Below are positions 52,813 to 62,266 of a stretch of 64,000 nucleotides of DNA, in pieces (position 1 is the first letter of the stretch; each line of letters starts with the position of its first letter). Source of the stretch: Pseudarthrobacter naphthalenicus (GTDB lineage: Bacteria > Actinomycetota > Actinomycetes > Actinomycetales > Micrococcaceae); contig NZ_JARESG010000008.1 of assembly GCF_029076445.1 (NCBI RefSeq), positions 1 through 64,000 on the forward strand, written 5' to 3'. Position numbers and translations under genes: made by a program. The notes below the pieces were generated by a model that saw nothing but the letters and a program-made list of their open reading frames with translations, did no database searches and had not been told where the DNA came from.

Positions 52813-53562
52813 ATGTGTGGACGCTATGTGATGGCCCGGGCCGTGGGGGACCTGCTCGCCGAATTTGATGCCCGGCTGGAGGAGGATGTGCAGCTGCCCC
52901 CGTCATGGAACGTGGCGCCCACAGACGATGTGCCGATTGTCCTGGAACGGCTGATCGACGAGGAGCCGGTTCGGCAGCTGCACGTGGCCCGCTGGGGCCT
53001 GGTGCCCTCATGGGCGAAGGATCCGGGCATAGGGGCCAGGATGATCAATGCCCGGAGTGAGAGCGTGCTGGAGAAGCCTGCCTTCCGCAAGGCGGTGAAA
53101 TCGCGGCGCTGCGCTGTCCCCGCTGACGGGTACTACGAGTGGAAGCAGGGGGCCGGCAAGCAAAAGCAGCCCTATTACGTGCATCCGGGCTCAGGAAGCC
53201 CATTGGTGTTTGCCGGCCTGTATGAATGGTGGAAGGACCCCTCCAAAGCCGAGGATGATCCCGGCCGCTGGATGCTTTCCACCTCCATCCTCACCACGGA
53301 CACTCCGCCCCCCGGTGCCGAGTCCACGGTGTTTGGCAAGCTGACGGAGCTGCACGACCGGGTGCCCCTGCCCATGGACCGGGCCACCATGGCCTCCTGG
53401 CTGGATCCGCAGATCGACGACGCCGCCTTCCTCGTGGACCTTGTCCGCGCCCATGTGAGGGATGCCGCCGCCGACTGGCATGTGGACTCAGTGGGCCGGG
53501 AAGTCGGCAACGTGCGAAACAACTCCCCGGAACTCATCCGCCCGGTGGAGGCTCTCTTCTAG
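52813..53562 (+). CDS. SOS response-associated peptidase (SRAP/HMCES/YedK)
   Basis: A 249-residue SRAP protein. Cys2 follows the initiator Met (MCGRY) and forms a thiazolidine link with abasic sites in ssDNA. WNVAPT, MINARSE, CAVPADGYYEW (active-site Glu) and LHDRVPLP (His) complete the site. The protein shields abasic sites. A start at 52813 is fixed by Cys2. Confidence 0.95.
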   Translation: MCGRYVMARAVGDLLAEFDARLEEDVQLPPSWNVAPTDDVPIVLERLIDEEPVRQLHVARWGLVPSWAKDPGIGARMINARSESVLEKPAFRKAVKSRRCAVPADGYYEWKQGAGKQKQPYYVHPGSGSPLVFAGLYEWWKDPSKAEDDPGRWMLSTSILTTDTPPPGAESTVFGKLTELHDRVPLPMDRATMASWLDPQIDDAAFLVDLVRAHVRDAAADWHVDSVGREVGNVRNNSPELIRPVEALF

Positions 53563-53610
53563 AAGGCGGCGCCCGGAAGGGGGGGCGCCCTCCAAAGGGT
53601 GACGGTGCCC

Positions 53611-54033
53611 CTAGACGGTGACCTTGCCGTCGTCGTCCACTGCCCACGTGGGGTTGTAGGCAACCTCCCAGCGGAACCCGTCCGGATCGGCAAAATAGCC
53701 GCTGTACCCGCCCCAGGGCTGGGTGACAGGTTCGGCCACGATCTGGGCGCCTGCGGCCCTGGCCTCGGCCATCACCCGGTCCACGTCCTCGGTGCCGGGA
53801 AGGTTGTGGCTGAGCGTGATGCAGGGAACGGGTCCGGGAAGGGCCACTCCCGCTTCGGCGTGCATCTGCCCGGCATCCCACAGGGAAAGGATCAGGCCGT
53901 GATTTACCTCGATGAACACCACGTCGCCAGGATGTTCACCCCGCACCGGCCAGCCGAGGCCTTCCACATAGAAGCGGCGGGCGGCATCAACGCTGCGAAC
54001 GCCTAGTGAGATGAAGTCGACTCTGGGCTGCAT
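53611..54033 (-). CDS. VOC-family (glyoxalase/bleomycin-resistance fold) protein
   Basis: A 140-residue VOC protein with paired beta-alpha-beta units: DFISLGVRSVDAARRFYVEGLGW and YFADPDGFRWEVAYNP. The divalent-metal or ligand site is not assignable. Divergent from the chorismate mutase gene, 19 bp away. Confidence 0.88.
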   Translation of the reverse strand: MQPRVDFISLGVRSVDAARRFYVEGLGWPVRGEHPGDVVFIEVNHGLILSLWDAGQMHAEAGVALPGPVPCITLSHNLPGTEDVDRVMAEARAAGAQIVAEPVTQPWGGYSGYFADPDGFRWEVAYNPTWAVDDDGKVTV

Positions 54034-54052
54034 GCTTCGATACTGTCAGAAG

Positions 54053-54373
54053 ATGGCAACAATTCAAGGGAACGATCGGGAAGCATCTGCCGACAAGGAA
54101 CAGCTCGCTGCCGTTCGAATTGCCGTCGACGAAGTGGATGACCAGATTGTCACACTGATTGCGCGGCGGGAACGCCTGATCCGGATCGCCGGGACGCTGA
54201 AGGGCGACGACGCGGAAGTCCGGGCGCCCGGCCGGGTGGAGCGCGTGATAGAACACGTGAGGGACGCTGCCGAAAAGAAGGACATTGACCCGGACATCGT
54301 GGAATCCACTTACCGGGCCATGATCTCAGGGTTCATCGAACTCGAGCTGAAGGTCCACAAGGAAAACAGCTGA
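54053..54373 (+). CDS. Chorismate mutase (AroQ type)
   Basis: A 106-residue all-helical chorismate mutase-like protein: LAAVRIAVDEVDDQIVTLIARRERLIRIAG in three parts, RVERVIEHVRD, and VESTYRAMISGFIELEL. This matches the monofunctional AroQ fold that converts chorismate to prephenate for Phe/Tyr synthesis. ATG 54053 overlaps the promoter region of the divergent VOC gene. Confidence 0.85.
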   Translation: MATIQGNDREASADKEQLAAVRIAVDEVDDQIVTLIARRERLIRIAGTLKGDDAEVRAPGRVERVIEHVRDAAEKKDIDPDIVESTYRAMISGFIELELKVHKENS

Positions 54374-54379
54374 CGCTAG

Positions 54380-54407
54380 AGCGCTTCCTCTACAGCGCTT
54401 CCTCTAC
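54380..54407. repeat. Perfect 14-bp tandem duplication
   Basis: AGCGCTTCCTCTAC occurs twice in direct succession (54380-54393 and 54394-54407), spanning the stop codon of the minus-strand hypothetical gene. Confidence 0.95.
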
Positions 54408-54779
54408 GGGGACGCCGCCCTGGAATTCGCGGCCGTCAGCCTCGCTGAACGCGGTCATGAAGTGCCCCTTGCCCAGGCCTTGGATGGCCGCCATGGGAAA
54501 GTTTCCCGTGATGGTGTTGCCCGAATGAGTCACTCCGGACAGGTCATAATTTTCCTCGGCGGTCTGGTCATGGCAGAACGAGTAGAAGGCGATGGCCTCC
54601 CCGTTCAGGAATTCAATGCCTAGCCGTCTTTGCGAGGAATGGTCAGGGCTCGACGCCACCAGTCCCACCACGTACGCACCCGCTCCCGGTATGTTGCCAT
54701 CGATATCAAAGTTGGCCACGAGGGTGTTGTCCTGGGCCTTGATGCTTACGTGCTTGAGAAGTGCGTCATGGGAGCTCAT
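54390..54779 (-). CDS. Conserved hypothetical soluble protein
   Basis: A 129-residue protein with a beta-rich appearance (NTLVANFDIDG, YVVGLVASSPD, GNTITGNFPMA). I recognise no family. ATG 54779. The stop codon lies inside a 14-bp tandem duplication (54380-54407), so its C-terminus may vary between strains. Convergent with the chorismate mutase gene. Confidence 0.65.
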   Translation of the reverse strand: MSSHDALLKHVSIKAQDNTLVANFDIDGNIPGAGAYVVGLVASSPDHSSQRRLGIEFLNGEAIAFYSFCHDQTAEENYDLSGVTHSGNTITGNFPMAAIQGLGKGHFMTAFSEADGREFQGGVPVEEAL

Positions 54780-54858
54780 GGCACCATCCTGCCCCCAGCC
54801 GTCCCGTCAGTCCACCCCTGTCTAGGTTTTGTCAGGGCACCCTTGTAGACTGAATTTA

Positions 54859-54876
54859 TTCGAATATGTATTCGAA
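54859..54876. promoter_or_regulatory. SOS (LexA) box
   Basis: TTCGAATATGTATTCGAA: 8-bp arms with TCGAAT-N4-ATTCGA, a form of the Gram-positive/actinobacterial LexA site TCGAAC-N4-GTTCGA. It lies 58 nt upstream of the DUF6504-dnaE2 operon, a standard SOS target. Confidence 0.85.
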
Positions 54877-54934
54877 CTGCCAGCTGTTGCAGCCGTATTC
54901 CGCAGCAGCCATCATTCAGTCCGGGAGGCGCCCC

Positions 54935-55255
54935 ATGGGTATGTTCAGCGAGTCCGTGGACGTTCACTGCACCGCTTCCGGCCAGCCTTTGAAGCTCGTG
55001 TGGGCCGGCAGGCCGTATACCGTCTGCGCCGAACCTGTCCGCTGGTACGAACGCCGCCAGTGGTGGGCCGAGGAACGCCGGGCACCCCTGGGCAGCGGCC
55101 CGGGCCTGGTGGACCACGAGATCTGGCGCGTGCAGGTCCGGCCGGAACCTGATGAAGCCGGGGAGCCCCTTACCCTGGACCTCAGCAGGCACCTCGGCAG
55201 CGGCCGCTGGCGGCTCCTGCGCATCCATGACGCCCTCCACCCCAAAACAGCATGA
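54935..55255 (+). CDS. DUF6504-family protein of the dnaE2 operon
   Basis: A 106-residue protein: FSESVDVHCTASGQPLKLVW, YTVCAEPVRWYERRQWWA, HEIWRVQV, GRWRLLRIHDA. Such small proteins sit between imuB-like and dnaE2 genes in Actinobacteria and are thought to belong to the mutasome module. ATG 54935 has GGGAGG upstream. Its stop overlaps the dnaE2 ATG (ATGA). SOS box upstream. Confidence 0.85.
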   Translation: MGMFSESVDVHCTASGQPLKLVWAGRPYTVCAEPVRWYERRQWWAEERRAPLGSGPGLVDHEIWRVQVRPEPDEAGEPLTLDLSRHLGSGRWRLLRIHDALHPKTA

Positions 55256-58200
55256 GCTTCACCCATCTCCACGTTTCCACCGCCTTCAGCGCACACTATG
55301 GCGTCTCCTGGCCCGACGAACTGGCCCAGGTCGCTGCCGCGGACGGCGCAACGGCTCTTGCCTGCACGGACCGTGACGGGTTGTACGGCACCATCAAACA
55401 CCTCAAAGCCTGCATGGCGGCAGGCATCGACCCCATCGTGGGGGTGGACCTGGCGGTCTTGGACGACGACGGCGACCACCGGACCCAGCTCGCTGGCAGG
55501 GTGGTGGTGCTTGCCCGGGGGAACAACAACGGAGCGGGCTACCGAGCCCTGTGCCGATTGGTGTCCGATGCCCATGCCCGCACCTCCGGTAAAGCCGGAG
55601 GAGCGGTGCCCGTGGCAGTTACCCGCGCGGAGCTCGCTTCACGGACCCTTGACCCCGCCACCTTGAAGCCGGTTCTGACCGTCCTGATTGGACCGGACTC
55701 CGACGTCGGACGCGCCATGGGCGGCCGGCGCTACCTCCGTCCACGCACCCTCTTCAAACAATGGCTGGACGCCATGCCCGCCGGAACCCTGGTTGCCGAA
55801 GTTGTTTCCCAGCTGACTGCCCCGGGGAAGCCCCTGAGCACTGCCCACGCGGTGCGCATGCTTAAGCTCGCCGAAGAACACCGAGTCCCGGCAATCCTGA
55901 CCAACGCTGTCCGCTACTGCGCCGAGGACGGAGCCGCCACGGCTGACGTCCTTGATTCCGCCCGGACCCTGAAATCACTGCCGGAACTGGCAGCCGAACC
56001 GCTGCTCCAGCCCAACGGGCAGGGGTGGCTCAAGTCAGCCGGGCAGATGCTTCAGCTGGGGAAGGAAATCATCCGTGCCGCGGGATATGGCACAGCAGAC
56101 CTCAAACAGCTCATGGCGCAGACTGAGGCGCTCGCCGATTACTGCAGGATTGATCCGGTGGCGGATATGGGGTGGAAGCAGCCCGTGGTTCCGGAGGCGT
56201 CGGTTATCGGCATCAGCCAGGACCCGCACCTTGAACTGGTCCAGCGTTGTGAAGCAGGAATAGGCAGGCGCTTCCCGGGCATCTCCGGTCAGGCGCACAA
56301 GGAAATGCGCTCGCGGCTGGAACACGAGCTGGGCATCATCCGGAACCTCGGATTCTCCTCCTACTTCCTGACGGTGGCGGAAGTTTCCCGCATGATCCTG
56401 GACATGGGCGTGCGTGCGGCTGCCCGCGGTTCCGGGGCTTCCAGCCTGGTCAACTACCTGATCAACGTCAGCCAGGTGGATCCGCTGCAGCACGACCTGA
56501 TCTTCGAACGCTTCCTCTCCCAGGACCGGGCAACCTTGCCGGACATTGACATCGACGTCGAAAGCGCCGAACGGCACAACGTGTACCGGAAAATCTTCGA
56601 CCGGTTTGGTTCCGAGCGGGTCACCCTGATGAGCATGCAGAACGGGTACCGGGCGCGAGGCGCTGTGCGGGATGCAGGCATGGCGTTGGGCATGGACGAT
56701 GACGATGTCGGTGAGATCGCCAAACAGCTGTGGCGTTTCTCGGCCCGGAAATTCCGGGAAGCCCTGGTTGAAAAACCTGAGCTCCGGGAATTCGCCGGAC
56801 GGGTGGAACAGCGGGGTTTCGCCGAAAACCAGCAGCTTGACCTGCTGGTGGACCTCACCGAACGCCTCGACAGGCTGCCCCGGCATATTTCCATGCACCC
56901 CTGCGGAGTGATCCTCGGCGATGCCACGCTGCTCGACCGGACGCCTGTCCAGCCCAGCGGCCTGGGGCTGCCGATGAGTCAGTTCGACAAACACGACATG
57001 GATCCCATGGGCATGCTGAAACTGGATGTCCTGGGTGTGCGGATGCAGAGCGCCATGGCCTTCGCCATCAGGGAAGTCATCCGGATCCATCCTTCCAAAG
57101 CGGAAGTGGTGGCGGCCGGCCACCACCCTGCCGGACCTGACGGCGCCGGGCCGGACTACATCGCTGAGAACGGCCACATCGAGCTCAACGCCGTCCCGCT
57201 GGATGATGAACCCACCTTCGAGCTGATCCGCAGCACCCACACCCTGGGCTGCTTCCAGATTGAATCTCCTGGCCAGCGCGAGCTGATCGGCAAGATGGCC
57301 CCGCGTGAGTTCAACGACCTCATCATTGACATTTCGCTGTTCCGGCCCGGACCCATGAAATCAGACATGGTGCGGCCGTTCCTGGAGCACAGGCACGGCT
57401 TTGCACCGGAAGTGTATCCGCACCCTGACCTGAAACCCGTCCTGCAGGAAACACACGGCGTCACGGTCTTCCACGAACAGATCCTCAAAACCTTTGATGT
57501 TATGACCGGCTGCGGGCTGGCGCGGGCGGATGAGTTCCGCCGGGCCCTGGGCAATGATGTCCTGGAATTGAAAGTGGAGGAGTTCTTCCGCCGGGAAGCG
57601 CGGCTCAAAGGATATTCGCCGGAAGTGGTGGACAACGTCTGGGGGACCCTGAAAGCGTTTGGAAGCTTCGGTTTCTGCAAGGCCCACGGCGCGGCCTTTG
57701 CCGTACCCACCTACCAGTCCGCCTGGCTGAAAGCGCACCATCCCGAGGCGTTCCTGGCCGGACTGTGGGAGCACGATCCCGGCATGTATCCCAAACGGCT
57801 GCTCGTGGCCGAGGCCAGGCGGCTGGGAATCCCCATCCTTCCCCTGGACATCAACCGCAGCCAGGCCGAATACCGGGTGGAACGCGTGGCGGCCGGCGCC
57901 GATGCCGGCAAACTGGGAATCAGGCTGAGCCTCAACGGCATCTACGGCCTCTCAGGGGCTGAGCTCAAGCGGATAGTTGCCGGTCAGCCCTACGACTCCC
58001 TGGCCGATCTCAGGGCACGGTCCAGGCTGAGCAAACCCAGCATCAAAAGGCTCGCTCAGCTGGGAGCCTTTGATTCCCTGCACCGGGAGTCAGGCGGGGT
58101 CGCAAACCGCGCCGACCTCGTCCAGCATCTGCAGAAACTCCAAACGACTGGCACCAGGAAGGGTGCGGACATCATGGAAGGGCAGCTGGCGTTGCCGTTA

Positions 58201-58737
58201 GGTGACGTGGAGCTGCGGAACGTCAAACCCGGCCTTCCAGCCCCAACCCTGGTGGACAATGTCCGGGCAGAACTGGACCTGATGGCCATGGATGTCAGCG
58301 GGCACCTGATGGACAGTCACCGGCCCATGCTGGACAAGCTGGGGGTCACCACTGCCGATCAACTGCTGGGCCTGCGGAACGGCACCGAGGTTCTGGTGGC
58401 GGGGGTTCGCATCGCCACCCAGACCCCGCCGATGCGCGGCGGCCGGCGTGTGGTGTTCATCAGCATCGATGACGGCACCGGCTGCATCGACTCCGTGTTC
58501 TTCCACGAAGCCCAGGAACAGGCGGGACTGTTGCTGTTCGGCACCAGGCTGCTGCTCATCCGCGGCACCACGCGGCGGACAGGGCCCCGGGGAATCAGCC
58601 TGAGCGCCAGCATGGCCTGGGACCTGAGCCGGGTGGAAACGCTTCCGTTCCCGGAAAACCAGGGCGGCCATACCGATGTGCCGCATCCCCTGGACGGGAT
58701 CAGCCGAAGCCTTGCGATCACCGGAATGGGCGGCTGA
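55252..58737 (+). CDS. dnaE2: Error-prone DNA polymerase III alpha-type (DnaE2)
   Basis: A 1161-residue C-family polymerase. PHP domain at the N-terminus (THLHVSTAFSAHYGVSW, DRDGLYG), palm with the catalytic Asp pair in LPDIDIDVES (about residue 430), the third Asp in MLKLDVLG, GRSLGNDV-like finger motifs (GNDVLELKVEEFFRR), helix-hairpin-helix, and a C-terminal OB fold (VVFISIDDGTG). It carries out SOS-induced translesion synthesis with ImuA'/ImuB. The length and PHP sequence fit DnaE2 rather than the replicative DnaE1. Start overlaps the DUF6504 stop. Confidence 0.92.
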   Translation: MSFTHLHVSTAFSAHYGVSWPDELAQVAAADGATALACTDRDGLYGTIKHLKACMAAGIDPIVGVDLAVLDDDGDHRTQLAGRVVVLARGNNNGAGYRALCRLVSDAHARTSGKAGGAVPVAVTRAELASRTLDPATLKPVLTVLIGPDSDVGRAMGGRRYLRPRTLFKQWLDAMPAGTLVAEVVSQLTAPGKPLSTAHAVRMLKLAEEHRVPAILTNAVRYCAEDGAATADVLDSARTLKSLPELAAEPLLQPNGQGWLKSAGQMLQLGKEIIRAAGYGTADLKQLMAQTEALADYCRIDPVADMGWKQPVVPEASVIGISQDPHLELVQRCEAGIGRRFPGISGQAHKEMRSRLEHELGIIRNLGFSSYFLTVAEVSRMILDMGVRAAARGSGASSLVNYLINVSQVDPLQHDLIFERFLSQDRATLPDIDIDVESAERHNVYRKIFDRFGSERVTLMSMQNGYRARGAVRDAGMALGMDDDDVGEIAKQLWRFSARKFREALVEKPELREFAGRVEQRGFAENQQLDLLVDLTERLDRLPRHISMHPCGVILGDATLLDRTPVQPSGLGLPMSQFDKHDMDPMGMLKLDVLGVRMQSAMAFAIREVIRIHPSKAEVVAAGHHPAGPDGAGPDYIAENGHIELNAVPLDDEPTFELIRSTHTLGCFQIESPGQRELIGKMAPREFNDLIIDISLFRPGPMKSDMVRPFLEHRHGFAPEVYPHPDLKPVLQETHGVTVFHEQILKTFDVMTGCGLARADEFRRALGNDVLELKVEEFFRREARLKGYSPEVVDNVWGTLKAFGSFGFCKAHGAAFAVPTYQSAWLKAHHPEAFLAGLWEHDPGMYPKRLLVAEARRLGIPILPLDINRSQAEYRVERVAAGADAGKLGIRLSLNGIYGLSGAELKRIVAGQPYDSLADLRARSRLSKPSIKRLAQLGAFDSLHRESGGVANRADLVQHLQKLQTTGTRKGADIMEGQLALPLGDVELRNVKPGLPAPTLVDNVRAELDLMAMDVSGHLMDSHRPMLDKLGVTTADQLLGLRNGTEVLVAGVRIATQTPPMRGGRRVVFISIDDGTGCIDSVFFHEAQEQAGLLLFGTRLLLIRGTTRRTGPRGISLSASMAWDLSRVETLPFPENQGGHTDVPHPLDGISRSLAITGMGG

Positions 58738-58884
58738 ACCTCTCCAAGGTGCCCTGACCGGCCGCCCCAAACCCGCGGGTCCCGTTGGTCGGCCTCCGGC
58801 GAAACCGATAGCATTGACGGTGGCTGGCTGTGGTCCCCGTATGCCGCAAGCTATGAAGCCTAAAACTTTGAATAGGAGACACCC

Positions 58885-60894
58885 GTGTCAGATGCCCAGC
58901 AGATCACCCTCATCGTCGATGGCGAAGAGACCAAGGTGACTACCGGGACAACCGGTGCGGAACTCTTCTTTGAGCGCCGCGACGTCGTTGTTGCCCGCGT
59001 CAACGGCGAGCTGAAGGACCTGGACCAGGAGCTGCCCGACGGTGCCGACATCGAGGGAGTCACCATCGACTCCCCGGACGGCCTGAACGTACTCCGCCAT
59101 TCCACTGCGCACGTGATGGCCCAGGCCGTGCAGCAGCTGCGCCCCGATGCCAAGCTGGGCATCGGCCCCTACATCACCGACGGTTTCTACTTCGACTTCG
59201 ACGTCGCCGAGCCCTTCACTCCCGAGGACCTCAAAACCCTCGAAAAAATGATGCTCAAGATCGTCAACCAGAACCAGAAGTTCGTCCGGCGCGTCGTCAG
59301 CGAGGACGAAGCACGCGAGGCCATGAAGAACGAGCCCTACAAGCTTGAGCTGCTGGGCAAGAAGAACGAGGCCGCCGAAGCAGGCGAAGGCGTCAACGTG
59401 GAGGTCGGCGCCGGCGACATCACCATCTACGACAATGTCGAGCGCAAGGAAGGGACCACCGTCTGGTGCGACCTCTGCCGCGGCCCGCACCTGCCCAACA
59501 CCAAGCTCATTTCCAACGCCTTCGCCCTGACCCGGTCCTCCTCCGCGTATTGGCTGGGCAATCAGAAGAACCAGCAGCTCCAGCGCATCTACGGCACGGC
59601 CTGGCCCACCAAGGACGCCCTGAAGGCCTACCAGGAACGCATCGCCGAAGCAGAGCGGCGCGACCACCGCAAGCTCGGCGTCGAACTTGACCTCTTCTCC
59701 TTCCCCGACGAACTGGGCTCAGGCCTGCCGGTGTTCCACCCCAAGGGCGGCATCATCCGCAAGGAGATGGAGGACTACTCCCGCCAGCGTCACGTCGACG
59801 CCGGATATGACTTCGTCTACACCCCGCACATCACCAAGGGCCACCTGTACGAAGTCTCGGGCCACCTGGACTGGTACAAGGAGGGCATGTTCCCGGCCAT
59901 GCACGTGGACGCTGAACTCAATGAGGACGGCACCGTGCGCAAGCCCGGCCAGGACTACTACCTGAAGCCGATGAACTGCCCCATGCACAACCTGATCTTC
60001 CGCTCCCGGGGACGGTCCTACCGGGAGCTGCCTCTTCGGCTCTTTGAGTTCGGCGCCGTCTACCGCTACGAAAAGTCAGGTGTGGTGCACGGCCTGACCC
60101 GGGTCCGCGGCATGACACAGGATGACGCCCACATCTACTGCACCCGCGAGCAGATGAAGGACGAACTCACCAAGACCCTGACGTTCGTGCTGGACCTGCT
60201 GAAGGATTACGGCCTGAACGACTTCTACCTGGAGCTCTCCACCAAGGACCCGGAGAAGTTCGTCGGCGATGACGCCGCATGGGAAGAAGCCACCAGGACT
60301 TTGGCCGAAGTGGCCGAGGAATCCGGGCTGGACCTCGTCGCTGATCCGGGCGGAGCCGCCTTCTACGGCCCGAAGATCTCCGTCCAGGCCAAGGACGCCC
60401 TCGGCCGCACCTGGCAGATGTCCACCATCCAGCTGGACTTCAACCTGCCCGAGCGGTTCGAACTGGAATTCCAGGCAGCCGACGGCACCCGGCAGCGTCC
60501 CGTCATGATCCACCGCGCGCTGTTCGGTTCCATTGAGCGGTTCATGGGCGTGCTCACCGAGCACTATGCCGGCGCCTTCCCGGCATGGCTGTCGCCCGTC
60601 CAGGTGGTGGGCATCCCGGTCGCCGAAACGTTCAACGACTACATGTTCGACGTCGTGGACCAGCTCAAGGCGGCGGGCATCCGCGCCGAGGTGGATACGT
60701 CGTCGGACAGGTTCCCCAAGAAGATCCGCACCGCCAGCAAGGACAAGATCCCCTTTGTCCTGATCGCAGGCGGCGACGACGCCGAAGCCGGCGCCGTGTC
60801 CTTCCGGTTCCGGGACGGCAGCCAGGACAACGGTGTGCCGGTGGCGGAGGCTGTCAAGCGGATCACCGAAGCCGTCCGTAACCGGACCAGCTAA
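58885..60894 (+). CDS. thrS: Threonyl-tRNA synthetase
   Basis: A 669-residue class II synthetase: TGS domain (1-65), editing N2 domain (about 70-240) with [10 protein letters not shown] and the Cys-His editing motif CRGPHLPNT, catalytic core (about 260-560) with [10 protein letters not shown] (zinc Cys), [17 protein letters not shown] and [14 protein letters not shown], and anticodon-binding domain to the end. GTG 58885 has AGGAGA upstream. Followed closely by the HIT gene. Confidence 0.97.
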   Translation: MSDAQQITLIVDGEETKVTTGTTGAELFFERRDVVVARVNGELKDLDQELPDGADIEGVTIDSPDGLNVLRHSTAHVMAQAVQQLRPDAKLGIGPYITDGFYFDFDVAEPFTPEDLKTLEKMMLKIVNQNQKFVRRVVSEDEAREAMKNEPYKLELLGKKNEAAEAGEGVNVEVGAGDITIYDNVERKEGTTVWCDLCRGPHLPNTKLISNAFALTRSSSAYWLGNQKNQQLQRIYGTAWPTKDALKAYQERIAEAERRDHRKLGVELDLFSFPDELGSGLPVFHPKGGIIRKEMEDYSRQRHVDAGYDFVYTPHITKGHLYEVSGHLDWYKEGMFPAMHVDAELNEDGTVRKPGQDYYLKPMNCPMHNLIFRSRGRSYRELPLRLFEFGAVYRYEKSGVVHGLTRVRGMTQDDAHIYCTREQMKDELTKTLTFVLDLLKDYGLNDFYLELSTKDPEKFVGDDAAWEEATRTLAEVAEESGLDLVADPGGAAFYGPKISVQAKDALGRTWQMSTIQLDFNLPERFELEFQAADGTRQRPVMIHRALFGSIERFMGVLTEHYAGAFPAWLSPVQVVGIPVAETFNDYMFDVVDQLKAAGIRAEVDTSSDRFPKKIRTASKDKIPFVLIAGGDDAEAGAVSFRFRDGSQDNGVPVAEAVKRITEAVRNRTS

Positions 60895-60904
60895 CGGAAC
60901 GGAC

Positions 60905-61501
60905 GTGAATACGGTGCAGGAGAACACAGGCGCGGGTTATCCAGGGGATGCCGGCGTGACCGATGACTTTGATCTCGCGGGTGTTCCGGACGCATTCCAG
61001 CGCCTGTGGACTCCCCACCGGATGGCTTACATCAAGGGCGGCCAACACCAGTTCAAGAACGAAAACGACTGCCCCTTCTGCCTGGGCCCGGGCCGGACTG
61101 ATGAGGAAGCCCTCATTGTCCACCGGGGCAAGACCTGCTACGTGGTCCTGAACCTGTTTCCCTACAACCCGGGCCACCTCCTGGTCTGTCCCTACCGTCA
61201 CGTCCCGGACTACACGGACCTCACGGTGGAAGAGACTGCGGAGTTTGCCGAAATTACCCAGACGGCCATGCGGGTGCTCCGCAAAGTGTCCAACCCGGGT
61301 GGCTTCAACCTCGGCATGAACCAGGGCGTGGTGGGCGGCGCAGGCATCGCAGGCCACCTGCATCAGCACATTGTTCCGCGGTGGGGCGGGGACGGGAACT
61401 TCTTCCCCATCATTGCCCAGACCAAGGCTATTACCCAGACCCTTGACGAGGTCCGCCGGCTGGTCGCCGAGGCCTGGCCCGGGGAGACGGATGCTGAATA
61501 G
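60905..61501 (+). CDS. HIT-family hydrolase (Ap4A phosphorylase-like)
   Basis: A 198-residue HIT protein: CPFCLGPG zinc-binding pair, NLFPYNPGHLLVCPYRH, and the histidine triad GHLHQHIVPRW. It hydrolyses or phosphorolyses dinucleoside polyphosphates such as Ap4A. Placed between thrS and the phosphatidylinositol-phosphate-synthase gene, the same order as in mycobacteria. GTG start 60905, with GTG 60917 as an alternative. It overlaps the next gene by 11 nt. Confidence 0.92.
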   Translation: MNTVQENTGAGYPGDAGVTDDFDLAGVPDAFQRLWTPHRMAYIKGGQHQFKNENDCPFCLGPGRTDEEALIVHRGKTCYVVLNLFPYNPGHLLVCPYRHVPDYTDLTVEETAEFAEITQTAMRVLRKVSNPGGFNLGMNQGVVGGAGIAGHLHQHIVPRWGGDGNFFPIIAQTKAITQTLDEVRRLVAEAWPGETDAE

Positions 61502-62114
61502 GTACGCGCGGGGCTTCTTCACCGCACTGTTCACCCCGCTTGCCCGCTGGCTCCTGAAGATTGGAGTTTCGGCTGATGCGGTCACGGTCATCGGCACTGC
61601 AGGCGTCGTGATCGGTGCCCTGGTCTTCTACCCTTTGGGCCAGCTTTGGTGGGGAACCCTGTTCATTACGGCGTTCATCTTCTCGGACGTACTCGATGGC
61701 ATCATGGCGCGCATGCGGGACACCGGGGGACGCTGGGGCAACTTCCTGGACTCCACGCTGGACCGGATCGCGGACGGGGCCCTGTTTGCGGGCGTCGCCA
61801 TCTGGTTCTTTACCGGGGGAGCGGACCACGCAATTGCGGTCGCAGCCATGGTCTGTCTCGTTTTGGGCATGGTGGTGTCGTACGCGCGTTCCAAGGCGGA
61901 GTCGTTGGGTTTCACGGCCAACGTCGGCATAGCCGAACGTGCCGAAAGGCTGGTTTCGGTGCTGGTTGTCACCGGATTCACTGGTTTGGGTCTGCCGCCG
62001 GTGGTTCTTCTGGTGACGCTCGGGCTGCTGGCACTGGCCAGCCTCATCACCATCTGCCAGCGCATATCCACCGTCCACCGGCAGGCATTCGCGGAGTCCG
62101 CGGCTTCGGATTAA
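61491..62114 (+). CDS. CDP-alcohol phosphatidyltransferase (phosphatidylinositol phosphate synthase)
   Basis: A 207-residue six-TM protein with the CDP-alcohol phosphotransferase motif D-x2-DG-x2-AR-x8-G-x3-D-x3-D seen as SDVLDGIMAR then GNFLDSTLDRIAD. It probably makes phosphatidylinositol phosphate from CDP-diacylglycerol and inositol phosphate, as the M. tuberculosis PgsA1 homologue does in the same HIT-adjacent locus. ATG 61491 overlaps the HIT stop. Confidence 0.9.
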   Translation: MLNRYARGFFTALFTPLARWLLKIGVSADAVTVIGTAGVVIGALVFYPLGQLWWGTLFITAFIFSDVLDGIMARMRDTGGRWGNFLDSTLDRIADGALFAGVAIWFFTGGADHAIAVAAMVCLVLGMVVSYARSKAESLGFTANVGIAERAERLVSVLVVTGFTGLGLPPVVLLVTLGLLALASLITICQRISTVHRQAFAESAASD

Positions 62115-62266
62115 GCCCTGATTAAGGCCAATTAAGCCCGCCGCCTGCCGGGGGACTAGTATTGGCAATGCCCGGTCAATGGATCCGGCAACCCGGCGCG
62201 TGTCCTCCCGGCTCCTTGCCGCCCTCACGTCCGGCGAAGATCGTCTATCTACCCATAGGGGTTTTT

